64,000 nucleotides of DNA. Source: Castanea sativa. Taxonomy: Eukaryota > Streptophyta > Magnoliopsida > Fagales > Fagaceae. The position numbers and the translations under genes are program-made. The stretch covers positions 58,442,636 to 58,506,635 of the forward strand of contig NC_134017.1 in assembly GCF_040712315.1 (NCBI RefSeq). Reading direction: 5' to 3'. Below are positions 45,978 to 57,650 of this stretch, piece by piece. Under the pieces are notes generated by a model. That model did not search any database. It saw only the letters and a list, made by a program, of their open reading frames with translations, and was not told the DNA's origin. Every line of letters starts with the position of its first letter. The first letter of the stretch is position 1.

Positions 45978-46930
45978 AGAATGGAAGACCAATAACTCAA
46001 AAGTGTGATGTTGGTCTAAGCTTCTCTATAATATATATATATATATATTTATTTATTTATTTATAAAATCGAAGGAATAGCCTGAGATTTGGGGGACTTC
46101 TACGATTAGGGTCATGTAACATGTTTGTGATACCACGTATTGATTGGAAAATGAATTGAATTAGTTGGGCTTATCTTGTATTGGTAGGCACTAAGTCTTA
46201 CGTCAAGCATATACTGAGTCAGTACTACATAACTTTCAATTGTAATATGACTAGTCATTGCGTGGTATAATGCAAATGTTAGTTAGTGTTTTCATATAAG
46301 TTGAATATGTGTTGTGTTGTGTGGGTGAATGTGTTAAGTTAAATTGGTTATTGACGTAATATAGTTTTACTAGTCTCATCGCACACACAAAAGGTTATTG
46401 ATGTAATATAGTTCTACTAGCCTCATCGCACGTGTGATGAGGCTCTCTCTTTTTTGTCTAGTGTTATAATTTCCCTTTTTTAAAACTTTTTGGATAAATT
46501 TGTTTTGAAGACATGGATTAATAGGAGAGTATCCTATTTTGTAGTCATTTTAAGTGGAGTTAGAGATATATTTTTACCTGATTGTCCTCAAATTTTTTCC
46601 TCATTATATGTAAGGTTTAGAGGTATTTCTGAACTACATAAAAATACAGTCCAAAGAAGATAATTGTCTTATAAATAATATAGATGAGCATACTTGACTA
46701 TACAAAATCACACATCCAATTATTTGCAAACCAAAAGAGAGAGATAGGTGAAATAGCTAAGAAAAAAGAAAGAAATAAAGATAGATTCCTCTTCATTTTC
46801 ATTTTTTGGTGTGGGAGCCCATTAATATGTTTTTTTTTTTTTGTGCCAAAGAAAGATGGTTTTTTTTTTTTTTGATGTATTATATGGATGTTAAGTAAAA
46901 AAAGAAAGTTTAATTTACCAGTTTATGGGT
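45978..46930. other. Intergenic with a short tandem duplication
   Basis: A 39-bp unit starting GGTTATTGACGTAATATAGT occurs at 46346-46384 and 46393-46431 with three mismatches. No gene recognised. Confidence 0.5.
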
Positions 46931-46939
46931 TTATATATA

Positions 46940-48215
46940 TAGATATTTCATAGAGATAGCCATAGACAGAGCCCTTTCCTCCTTTTTTATTTTTTAATAT
47001 CCAAAGGCTAAGAATACATGTACTAATTTGAGCCTTAAACCCCATCTTTGCACAAAATAAGAGAGTCTTGTTTGGTTGAAGATTTCTAGAATTGTGGTGT
47101 AAAATAATGTGAAAATTCTCATTAAAAAAAAAAGTGAAAATTGTGGTTTAAAAAATGTAGTGAAAACATGTATATACATTATTTATAAAGCAAAAAATGT
47201 GTTTGGTATCATGTTTCAAATAACATTTTTCATTATGTGAAAAAATATAATTGCGTATTTGGTATGTGCATATTTTTTTTAAAAAAGTTGACAAGTGGCC
47301 CTTGGTTGGAATTGAAGAAGGAACCACTATATATTGTCTAATCAAGTGGGTCCCATGTTTTTAAAAATATTTACAAAAGTGTCATTGAACAACATTGTTT
47401 AAAATATGAAAACGGATAAGACTGTTTTCCAAATTTAGTGTTTAAACATCCTAAAATGAGTAACGTAACTCAAACACTCCTAAAATAATACACTTACCAA
47501 ATGCTTTGTTTTTTTTAGAACCAAAATTTTCAATGTTTAAATACTGAAAACAGTTATTTGGAATTACATACCAAATAGGCCATCATTTTTTACTAATGCA
47601 TCACAGGTGTATTGTTTAAGGTTCACAGTTTCCCAAAATACTTAAGAGATTGGGGGAAAGTGAACCTTTTATTTATTTTGAAATCTAGACGGAAATGGGC
47701 AAACCTTTAGTAGCTAAAGGCATGAACAAAGTTTATTTTCAAACTAATTTGAAGAGAAACTTTTCAAACTTCTTATATATTTCTTTTTTTAGTGTGAATT
47801 TTGAATATCTAACTGTTGATTTTTATGTTCCTTAATACACATATCAAATTTTGTTCAAATCGGATGTTATTTATTATTTGATCAATAAACTTATGTTTTA
47901 TACATAATTTTAGATTGCATAAACTTGAAATTTTAACATTTATTTGATAACATAACAATTGATCTTCGATCTTCTTGAAATTTTGCAAGTAAGAAGGATA
48001 TAATAGGAACATACAATCCAATGGTTAAATTTTCAAAATTCATACTTAATATAAATATATATGAAGAGTTTGAAGGGGTTTTCTCTCCAAACTAGTTTGG
48101 AGAGAATATTTCTTTCTAAAAGCATCTTGTTCTTTTGATAAAAAAATAGCTAGTATTTTGATAAAAGATAGCTAAGCATCTTGTTAATCCAATCATGATA
48201 CCTACCAAAAGTACC
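46940..48215 (+). repeat. Old diverged copy of part of the 6-kb unit, with insertions
   Basis: Ordered matches to 54600-55930 and 60610-61780: the AGCCATAGACAGAGCCCTTTC stretch, AAGGCTAAGAATACATGT, ACTAATGCATCACAGGTGTA, AGCATCTTGTTAATCCAATC and CCAAAAGTACCAAATA. It is split by a hAT-like insertion at about 47066-47583 and a MITE at 47732-48109. It is much more diverged than the two right-hand copies are from each other. Confidence 0.65.
47732..48109. mobile_element. MITE with CTCTCCAAACTAGTTTGGAGAG-type ends
   Basis: The left end has TTCAAACTAATTTGAAGAGA. The inverted right end has CTCCAAACTAGTTTGGAGAG. The interior (TGTTCCTTAATACACATATC...CTTCTTGAAATTTTGCAAG) is related to the interior of the element at 52832-53223. 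Limits are approximate. Confidence 0.5.
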
Positions 48216-49151
48216 AAATAGTAAGTGTTCAAACTTAGCTCAAGCTCAAACCAAGCCTATAAATGATACTCAAGCTCATCAAAAAGCCTAAAAACTTGAA
48301 CCAACTTAGTTTGGCTTGATTCATTAGTCAAACTTAGTTCGAGCTCAATTATTAAGCTCAAACTCGAGCTTTATATCAAGTTTTTGAGTTTGAGATCCAA
48401 CAATATTACAATATCAAGCATACTTGGTTTGAACAAGTTGTAATCCCAATGCTTAATGTCTTAGTAAGATATGAGTTTAATTGTTAAGCTTATTATCAGG
48501 CCTATAAATGAGTCTAAGCTTAACTTGTTTTGTATCGAGTTTTGATATTCCTTGTTCATGAACAATTTATTCTGCTTGGGCTTGGCTTGTTTATTAAAGA
48601 AGCCCAAAACTAAGGCTCATTAAGAAACACCTTGTTTGAATTCTAAATGGTGCATGAATTTATTTTTTATATTAATTATTTAAGTATAATGAACTTGATG
48701 TTATTTTTCTAAGATTTATCTAAGAAACAATTGATTTGAGAATATGGTATTCTTGCTCAAATTTAATAGCTTTTGCAACAATTGAAACAAAGTCTAACAA
48801 AAGAAAAAAAAATACAATAAAAAATGTAAAAAAATAATTGAAAAATACTCGCATTTTTATATTTATCAAAATGATATTTGCATTCTTTTTTTTCTTTTTT
48901 GTGAAAACAGCCGAGACTCTTTATTAATTGGACATAAACTTCTATCAAGAATTACAAGATTGTTTGCATCGCTATGGATGTCTTCAATCCAAACGTGTGA
49001 ATCCGAAAAAGTTCTTGGCTAGTTTGGCAAGCTTGTCAGCTACAGCATTACCACTACGTTGGACATGGGAGAGGCGACATGCAAACTTGAAGCTAAAGCT
49101 TTGGTCTCGTCTGTTATGGGGCCAAATGGAGTGAAGCTCGTCAAGGCAACG

Positions 49152-50079
49152 CATGGGCAGCGCCATGCATAGTTCAGGGGGTTCAAATGAACCCCCTGAG
49201 GCAATTTTTTATTTTATTTTTTATATATAATTTTTTTTGTTGTTTTACCCTCTTAAAATAAAAATTTGAACACTTTGACCCTAAACTTTTAAAACCCACT
49301 TGAAATAAGTTTAATTATGATTCTCTTAACAATATTTTGATATTTTTAAACACAAAAATGCCTAACAATAAGTAAATTTTTTTTATTATCTTAAATCTTT
49401 AAAAAAAAACCATTTAGATCTTAACAAATTTGAAATAAACTAATAGAAAATATATAGTTTACCTTGTACTATTAATGTAATATTTACATTGTTTCTAAAC
49501 GTGTACAATATTGTATATTTTTTGCAAATATGTTCAGTATCATTATCTATAATGTAAATCTTACATTGATTCTAAATAAACGTGTACAGTATAATTGTCT
49601 GCAATGTAAATCTTGCATTGATAGTACAATGTGAACATATAGTTGTCCTAACTAATAAATAAAAGTATTTTAAGCAGTAATAATTAAAATTCACTTAACA
49701 TAATTAACATGTTCATTATATTAAGAAAAAATATGTCAAATGAACTTGTAATTTATTTTTTGAGAAATGATATGTCCACAACATTTTTACAACAAATCCT
49801 AAGTGGCAGGATGTTACTGGTTGTTATTGTTGGGGCAAAAAAGTAATCTTAGTGTTAGGTTCAAATTTAACCAATAACAACTAACCATCTATGATTTGTT
49901 GTAAAAATGTTGTAAAAATGTTGTGCACGTAGCACCTCTCTTATTTTTTTATTTTATTACTAGTATGTATTATAGACAAATTTGTAATAAGAATATCGTG
50001 TAAACCGTAAGATTCATATTTTACCCAAAATGTATCTTTTTATTGACTCCCTAGAAAAAAAATCTTAGAGCCTCCACTG
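49152..50079. mobile_element. hAT-like element inserted in the LINE RNase H region
   Basis: The flanking 8-mers AGGCAACG (49144-49151) and AGGCAGCA (50080-50087) match at 6 of 8. The inverted right end CAGTGGAGGCTCTAAG is a typical hAT start; the left end is CATGGGCAGCGCC. Removing the element and one duplication rejoins the LINE frame as ...FKHLVAA then LTSFTPFGP..., as in related LINEs. The AT-rich interior has no transposase. Confidence 0.75.
49175..49198. repeat. Perfect subterminal hairpin in the hAT-like element
   Basis: CAGGGGGTTC and GAACCCCCTG form a 10-bp stem around AAAT. Subterminal GC hairpins are common in this element type. Confidence 0.9.
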
Positions 50080-52831
50080 AGGCAGCAACGAGGTGCTTGA
50101 ACACTACTTCTGAATCTCCCTCAAACATGACATCCTGAAGTCCAATTTCAATGGCAAATCTTACCGATCTTCTCCAAGCCTTGGCCTCTAAGTCATCTAC
50201 TGGAAGGAGGCATAGGGACCTGTTCTACCCTTCTACTTGTGCAGCAATGACCAAGCCTTCCGAGTTTCGGATTACCACTCCCAAGCCTACACAGTTTGTG
50301 TCATGAAAGATTGCTTCATCATAGTTTGATTTAAACTGAAAGTGGTGAATGTGGAAGCCAGTGTGTTGGGCGAGATTCTGTAGAAATAGGCAGCAGCAAT
50401 GGTGGTTTGAAGACATTCTGAAACTCGGTGAGTCGCAATGTAGGCCACTGATTCAGCAAGGTTGTTCCCATTGAGTAGCAAAATTCCGTGGAAGAAATCC
50501 ATGAAATTTGCAAATCTCTCCGACAAAAAACTTCGACACATCTTGACCTCCCGCCATTTTTCCTTTAGCAATTGGCAGCCCCATAATGCATGCATTGTGT
50601 TCTCCACCTCATTGCGCAGTGATCACACAGAGCACTGGGGATAGATATTCGTTTGAAAAGATTCTGTTTCGTCGGAAAAGAATTGATGCAAGCCCTCCAA
50701 ATGAAATGTCGAATTTTACTTGGGACGTTGAGTGACCAAACTTGCTACCAAAAAGACCCGTGAGCATTCGGATTTGCGGAACCCAATTTAGCATTTTTTG
50801 CCGCATTATTGAGGAGCTGATAAGCTGTTTTGGTTGAATAAATACCATTTTTATTGGCTGACCAGATTAATTTGTCAGCAATTCTGCAATGACTGAGGGG
50901 CAAAATGAGGATTGAACTCGCTTCATGAGGGAGAAATTCATCATGTATCTGATCCTCTGGCCAACATGAATTTTCTTCATCAATAAGAGCACAAACCCGT
51001 GTGTTGCTTGGCAGATTTTTCTGAGGTGAAATGATGCAGCTATTGTGTTGATTTGGAAGCCATTTGTCCCTCCGAATAATCACTGATCTACCATTAGCAA
51101 TTCTCCACCTTGAACCCAAAATCACAACTTGTCTAGCTTTCAGAATGCTTTGCCAGGCATACAACCCTTTTAGCTTCACTTCATCATTCAAGATCGACCA
51201 ATTGGGGAAGTATTTGGATTGAAAACTTTGTAAAAGAGTGAATCAGTGTTATGAAGAGCCTCCACACCTGTTTATCCAACAAAGCTAAATTGAAATTTTC
51301 AATTTCCTTAAAACCCAAACCCCCTTGGCATTTTGGCAAGCTAAGCTTTTCCCATCCTACCCAATGAATTTTTCTTGATTCCCCCTTATTACCCCACCAA
51401 AACATGTCTATCTATATCAGTCATTATAGCATGCAATTTTCAAATTTGTAAACACATATAATATGATCAAATCACCATACCACCCTTATTGTATGGCGCG
51501 ACTAACTTTGACTACCTCATCACACTTGAGAGCTTGAGCTTTTATTCATCTAGCCTTAAGCCTTGGCTTGAAAGGTGGATTTGCCATTTTTTTGGTCTCC
51601 CTTTTACTTGATACCTTATTCATTGCTTTTGTATCGCAAGGAACGTTACCCAAAACCATTAAGAAAGCCTTATCTGATTCCATTCCTTCCTCACCCAAGT
51701 GAATCAAAATTGTGCCAACCAAAGCTGTGGCCATGGGCACTACTTAGGGAGTTTCTACAATGGTTAAAAAGTGAAATATGAGTCCTCATGCAGCCAAACA
51801 ACCAGTGCTTGTCCCCAAGCTTCATTGTCATAATTGCTCCAACATTGAAATTATTTGAAACTCAGACTTTAAAGGTAAGGTAAATAAAAAAAATTAAGTT
51901 ACACACGAAATGTCTATGCTTAAAGGCTTTTCATTTTACAAATATGTGAATTTTTTGTTCTTATCCCTTCTTTTTTCTTACTTGCCAAATGAATTCTTAA
52001 AAAAAAAATTATATTTCATATATATTTTCAAAAATCCTAACGGGTTAAAAATGTTGAAAATTAAAACTATTTTTTAATACAATTTTTAAACAAAAGTTTC
52101 ATAACCATAAACATAAACATTGATTTTTTTCCACTTACAGACATATGTTTTTTTATTCAAATAGAAGTATGAAAATATATTAAAATTTCTAAAACCAATA
52201 TATGAAATCATTAAGCTGTTTACACTTAATTCCTCTTATGTTTTTTATGTATAAAACAATTTTATACCATAAATATGAGTGACAACTAACCTTTCAAATG
52301 AGTTTCATTTCTTTAAGATATCTGACCTTATTTTTTATTTGTTTAAATTCTAATAATGTAGTGGTTGGCTATGATTTGGAACTTACCATATGAACTAATG
52401 TGTTTAATCATTTCCACCAACAAATAACAAATGAATGCTTGTTCTAATAAATCAATAATTGTTTGAAGTCTATGCCTTTTTCTTTTAGAACTTTCATTTA
52501 TTGTTAAATTTACTAAGCATTAACCTCTATTGATTAAATAATCTCCTAGTGAATACATTTTAAATTTATTTAATTTTGAAATTCACATAGGAGCCACATT
52601 AAAACCAAAACTCTTATTGGGACAAAGTCTAAAACATAATATTAAGGCCTTTACCTAAACAAATCCACAAACAACGTAGAGAAAGGATATTTGGAAAGGT
52701 AACTCATTTGGCTAGAGTTATGTTTACTATAATTCTTTTATTTAAAAATATACTAAGCAGCGTGGAGAACTAGTCCCTTGAAGTTGAATCCATGCAGCTA
52801 TTGCAAAATTGGATATTAAGGCCTTCAGTTA

Positions 52832-53223
52832 AAACAAAGTTTTTCTACAAAATTGATCGCAGCTTTAGGCTATAACCTTACTCAATGAAATAAATATTAC
52901 TACATATTTTGAAAATATAACCGTTGAATTGCATGCTTTTTATATTTTTAATACACATGTCAAATTTTGTATCAATCAGATAATATTTACTATATGATCT
53001 ATTATATTTTATACATAATTTTAAATTACAAAAAATTGCAATTTAAACAATTTATTGATGACATAGCTATTGATTTTTAATTTTCTAGAAATTTTGTAAG
53101 CATGAAGGATATAAGAAAAAATGTAATTCAGTGATGGATTTGTCAAAATTTACCTCTAATAAAAAGATATTGAGTAAGATTGTAGCCTTAGATTACAACT
53201 AATTTTATAGCTAAACTTTGTCC
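52832..53223. mobile_element. Mutator-type MITE in copy A (absent from copy B)
   Basis: The ends AAACAAAG and, inverted, GGACAAAG lead into imperfect inverted repeats of about 60 bp (GCTTTAGGCTATAACCTTAC and AATCTAAGGCTACAATCTTA). Flanking 9-mers CTTCAGTTA (52823-52831) and CTTTACTTA (53224-53232) match at 7 of 9. Copy B has only about 50 bp at the matching position (about 58905-58925). Confidence 0.6.
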
Positions 53224-54765
53224 CTTTACTTAAGGTTACTTCTATTAAAATTCCGACCATTTTTTAACACATTATATTAATATTGGACCTATTACCTTTG
53301 TAGGTTTGGATATGCTAGAATACACAATGGCTACTTTTCTTTTCATATCTAAATTTTTTGTTGTTATGTTTTAATAAGATGCTTAATCAATTCTAACATA
53401 TCAAGTTTACTTTTCAATGAGAAAATTAATTAGAAAGGCTTTTAGCAACTATAAGAGCATTCACATCCGAGGACATAAAAAAATAAAAATAAAAAATAAA
53501 AAACCTTTTTTACATGCTCAAGTACTACTTTATCTATTTTATCAACCATTTAACAATACACCCAAAATTCCAACTCTTATTTTTACACAAAACCCAATAA
53601 AATAATATAAACTACACACTCAAATAATATAATAACTTAACAAACTCAAAATAGAACAAAATACATGTCCATGGTTTTAATCCAAGGCCCTAAACATGAG
53701 AGATATATTATAATTTAGTTGAATATTGATATTAGTAAAGTGGGTTGGGTTTCCAACACCTACATGAAGAAGAAGATTTTGATTTTTAGTTGATTTGAAG
53801 ATTTTTTATGATTAGTGATTCTGCAAAACTAAAAAGAACAATAAACCATAACTTCCACCATTGGGATGCAGTTATAACTTGTATATTTTGAGAAATTAAC
53901 AAATAAAAAATTATTTTCATAAATAATTGAACTTTAAGAATTGTCCGCACAAAACATGGGAAGATTGAATTTCCAAATCATAATGCCCCATAAACCACTA
54001 ATATAGACAAAGGGAAAGAAATCTCCAAATTATTCTAAAACCCAAATTATAGGGAAATAAATTGTACAACTAAAAAAAAAAACCATCAGGTAATTCAACA
54101 GATGTATGAATAACATAGTTCAAAACATAGTGATCTAATTCAAATAAATAAAAAAGAATTGGAAATAAAAATGTATAAGGAACAACTTATGGACCACATG
54201 GTGACATCATCAACAAATAAGAAAGGGTTAATTATTATATAATTGTGAAAATTATATGATAATCAGTTGTTGTCAGCAATTAAACATTAAAATAATTTTA
54301 ATGAATTTATATCTATATCATATCATATCATGTACAATTATTTATATCCAACATATTATAAGTTCTAAATTTTATTATAACCAAAATATTATTTTCATTA
54401 TAATTTCACCAACAAATCCTTAAATTCTTGGGAGGTTAAATGTCTAACCTTTTACAACTCTAAAGACAAACAATTTCATAATTACTAAGGTGATTGGTGC
54501 ACAAAAAAAGTAATGTTAATTATGATCTAATGTGAAAGTGATGTTGTATTAATCATAACATATTATCTCAATAATTTTGAACTTTGTCGTGTTTGTAGCA
54601 TTATTGGACCTGTCATAGAGTTAGCCATTGATAGAGTCCTTTCCTAGTTTTATTATCATCATCATCATCATCATCATCCAAAGAGTAAGAATACAAGTTC
54701 TGATGTAATTATGTCAGCTTAAATTCCATCTTTGCACCCAAAAAAAATGTTATTTTTTACTAATG

Positions 54766-55785
54766 TGATAGGCCAAAAACGTATTGACCCCTTATGCAAA
54801 ATTGATTGATTAATTAGCCAAGTTTATTAATTAATCAAATTAACATGCAAATGTGTGATAGCACAAACAAATCACCAAATAACTAAATGCAGCGGAAATT
54901 AAATTGACATAGTGATTTGTTTACGAATGGGGAAGGCCTTCAAAGCAAAAACTCCACTGGGTGATTTTAAGGTCACCACTCTCGAGAATCCACTATTATC
55001 AAAACAAGCGGTTACAAGTAAAGGAATCTTAGTATCTTATACCAACCTACAGTTGAACCTTTACCCCAATACCCAATTGCACTTGTTCTGTAGTGATAAT
55101 CTCTCCTTATATTGCACGGCTTTCAGTATGTGACTAACCAATTGCGCGGATTTTAGTACGCGACTTTAATCACCAACTTGAGGAAGATGTTGGCTGCAAA
55201 GTTCTTCTTCTCTTCAACAGATGAAGATCGTGAAGTTGCTTGGTCACAAAATCCTACGGTGTACAAACACAATAGCTTCTTCAAGAACTAGGGCAAACTA
55301 GGTTTCCGGTCACACTTGTGGAATTCTGCTTTTGTGCAATTGTGCTCTCTGCTGTGTAACCAGATACAACCCTTAAAATAATCTTTTTATATGTCTAGGG
55401 TTATAAGAAAAGAAGGCCCAAAGACATATTCACGGATTTGAAGAAAACAGATCAGAAATTCTATTTTTCTTAAACCTCGACAGATAACATCTGTTGAGAT
55501 GCTATCGAGCAGCTGTTGAGCCACGGGGCTGGAACAACTTCTTAAGCTCGATAGATGGTAGTTGTTGAGCTAGTTGTTGAGCTTTAATGACAAACACTTC
55601 TTCGGCTTGTTTCATGGATAGACTTACACGGCTTTAACATTTGATCTTGAAACCTTGTTTTTTGAAGTATTAAAAACATCATAGATTTACTCAAATACAA
55701 GTAAAGTACGTTTTGTCAAAAGATTAAACAATTATATAAAATAATGACAAATGTTCCTAACAAGTGAACCACATATGTCTTAACA
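54766..55785 (+). mobile_element. Solo LTR, family 1, in copy A (1020 bp)
   Basis: It starts TGATAGGCC and ends TGTCTTAACA, with a perfect duplication TAATG at 54761-54765 and 55786-55790. Copy B has the empty site with one TAATG (ACTAATGCATCGACAGG near 61630). It is the best-preserved member of the family seen at 1923 and 6515. Confidence 0.92.
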
Positions 55786-57093
55786 TAATGCATCGACAAG
55801 TGTGTTGTTAAAGGTTCATGGTTTCCCAAACAACCAAGAGGAAGAGAGAGGGTGAGCCTTATTTAGTAGCCAAGCATTTTCTTAATCCAATTACTAAACC
55901 TTCCAAAAGTACCAACTAACTTTCTCCACATGTTTCTGGCTTCCTTAATCATCCAACTAAAAGTCCAGTGGCACAAATTTAATTTGTGTCATTTTCCGAA
56001 ATACTGCCATTGCTGGTAGCTAGACTTGTTGTGAAGTGTCTATAATCTATTCAGCTTAACTCCCAAATATCCAAAATTGATTTTTAAGTTCGCCAACACT
56101 AATCAGCAATTTTATAGAATCTATAATCAAGGTGTTTCTAGCTAACTTTCTAAACCAAAATAGCGCTATATGAAAAAAAGAAAAAAAGAAGAAAAAAAAG
56201 AAGAAGATAGTTCTAAAAATGACTAGCCTCACTTCAAAGCTTATCCTAGAGGCAACTCAATGTCACCAAATAGGCAGGTCAAATTTTAGTTTTACCATTT
56301 TTTTAACCAAATGATTTTTTATGTTACAAAAATTAAAGAGATTGGAGATCGCAATATACAAATAGTCAAATCTCTCAAATTATACAGCGGTCACCTTGTT
56401 GGCAAATTTTAGTTTTTTCGTTTTTTAGTTTTTTAGTTTTTTTTTTTTGTGTGTATGAATAAGAATTTCATAATTGACAAATTCTTCCACGTTTTTTCCA
56501 CTTCAATGTTTCACGTATACTGTCATTTTTTTCCCACTTCACTATCATGTTTGGGAAAATATCACAACCCCCTCCCCCCTCTCAATGTGTACCCAACATA
56601 TCATGCCTACAACATCCAAATCACATATATGTATGAGCAAAATTTAGGTATAGTACTTAGTATTGTTCCTTAAGTTTTCCATTTAATAAGATTCAGTCAT
56701 GTGACTGTACTTAACTAAAAATACACTTTCATCTCATTATAAAAAAGTCATATGAATGAATCTTAAAAAGATAATCTAAGAAACAACAACTAAGTACTTA
56801 CTTTAGTTTTTCCTTATATGTAAATACCAAAATAATAAGGTGCTTACAGCATTTAAGCCAAGACAGTAAACAGTTAAAAGTAATTATCCAACGAATTTTC
56901 AAGTAATCCCATGAACCATCAACTATTATTAATTATTAGTAAAAATCTCACTAATACATTTATTGTACAAATTTATATCTTCTTTTTTTTTTTTTTTGAG
57001 AAGGAATTTATATTTATTAGAATGACATGAAAAAACATTAAAATTTTTGTTTAGTTTTCTTGGTTTCCATATTAAAAAGAACTCACCTTAATA

Positions 57094-57101
<8 letters not shown>

Positions 57102-57133
<32 letters not shown>
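57102..57133. repeat. (TA)n microsatellite
   Basis: About 16 AT/TA units. Confidence 0.95.
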
Positions 57134-57138
<5 letters not shown>

Positions 57139-57560
57139 TGATAAAAGGGTTAATTATATTTTTTTTTCTACCAGTCGTATAGGATAAACTCTGTTTATCA
57201 ACCTGTAATGTAAAATGAAATTCTATTCACATAAATCTATCCTATTAATATCTGTCAAGACTTGCCATTAAAACATTTATATGTATAGATCATCTATTAC
57301 ACAGTTTACACTTATATGCTAACACCCCTCAAAGAGGGTTTTTTTTTTTTTTTTTTTTACAACAATACTTGACAACATTTTACAAGTGAGAAAACAGGAT
57401 TTGAGATTTTGTTGAGTCCCTAGATTTTCTCTCCCTCAAAATTCTGGAAAAGCATCATAAATCTTCTCTTATTTTTGGTAACACACTTAAAACCCAAGGG
57501 TGTTACTTTTATTTTATCTTTCTTGATTTTTATTACTATTATCTATTCATTTTGCTTATC

Positions 57561-57650
57561 ACAAGTGGGGAAAGGGGGGATTTGAACCTAGATTGAGAAG
57601 TCTCTAATCTAGCAAGTACATCAACATATTGATTAGTTTCTCTGAATATG
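57561..57650 (-). pseudogene. LINE RNase H fragment at the copy A/B junction
   Basis: The minus strand encodes IFRETNQYVDVLARLE, close to the HREGNxCADxLARLG end of plant LINE RNase H domains. It adjoins the point where similarity between copies A and B begins (57651). Confidence 0.5.

Larger units (their letters stand above)
48887..51415 (-). pseudogene. 5'-truncated, decayed LINE (non-LTR retrotransposon) ORF2
   Basis: Read on the minus strand from 51405, the remains are in order: the region after the RT thumb ([37 protein letters not shown]); a central region (IRRDKWLPN, ADKLIWSANKNGIYSTKTAY); the zf-RVT finger (LCDHC...HALWGC, split by a frameshift); RNase H (GLGVVIRNSEGLV, FEGDSEVVFKHL, CRLSHVQRSGNAVADKLAKL). 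The stop is TGA at 48986-48984, followed by a short 3' UTR and an A-rich tail (T-rich on plus, 48887-48902). Endonuclease and RT catalytic parts are absent, as expected from incomplete reverse transcription. At least two frameshifts and the insertion at 49152-50079 make it dead. Confidence 0.9.
51561..57650. repeat. Duplicated unit of about 6.1 kb, copy A
   Basis: It starts CCTTGGCTTGAAAGGTGGA and is colinear with copy B (57651 onward). High similarity runs through the blocks around 51561-51770, 51950-52640, 53405-54720 and 55800-56530. Copy A alone has the elements at 52832-53223 and 54766-55785. It encodes nothing I recognise. Whether the unit is a segmental duplication or a large unknown element is open. 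Confidence 0.75.

Noticed and set aside
47109..47142. Additional micro-retroposon (GTGAAAATT around CTCATT-poly(A))
   Set aside because: The direct repeats are only 9 bp in AT-rich sequence, too short to separate from chance.
51546..51740. 64-codon minus-strand frame with a GT after TGAATAAG as a possible exon
   Set aside because: The copy B counterpart is frame-broken by a stop and an insert, and no partner exon or family was found.
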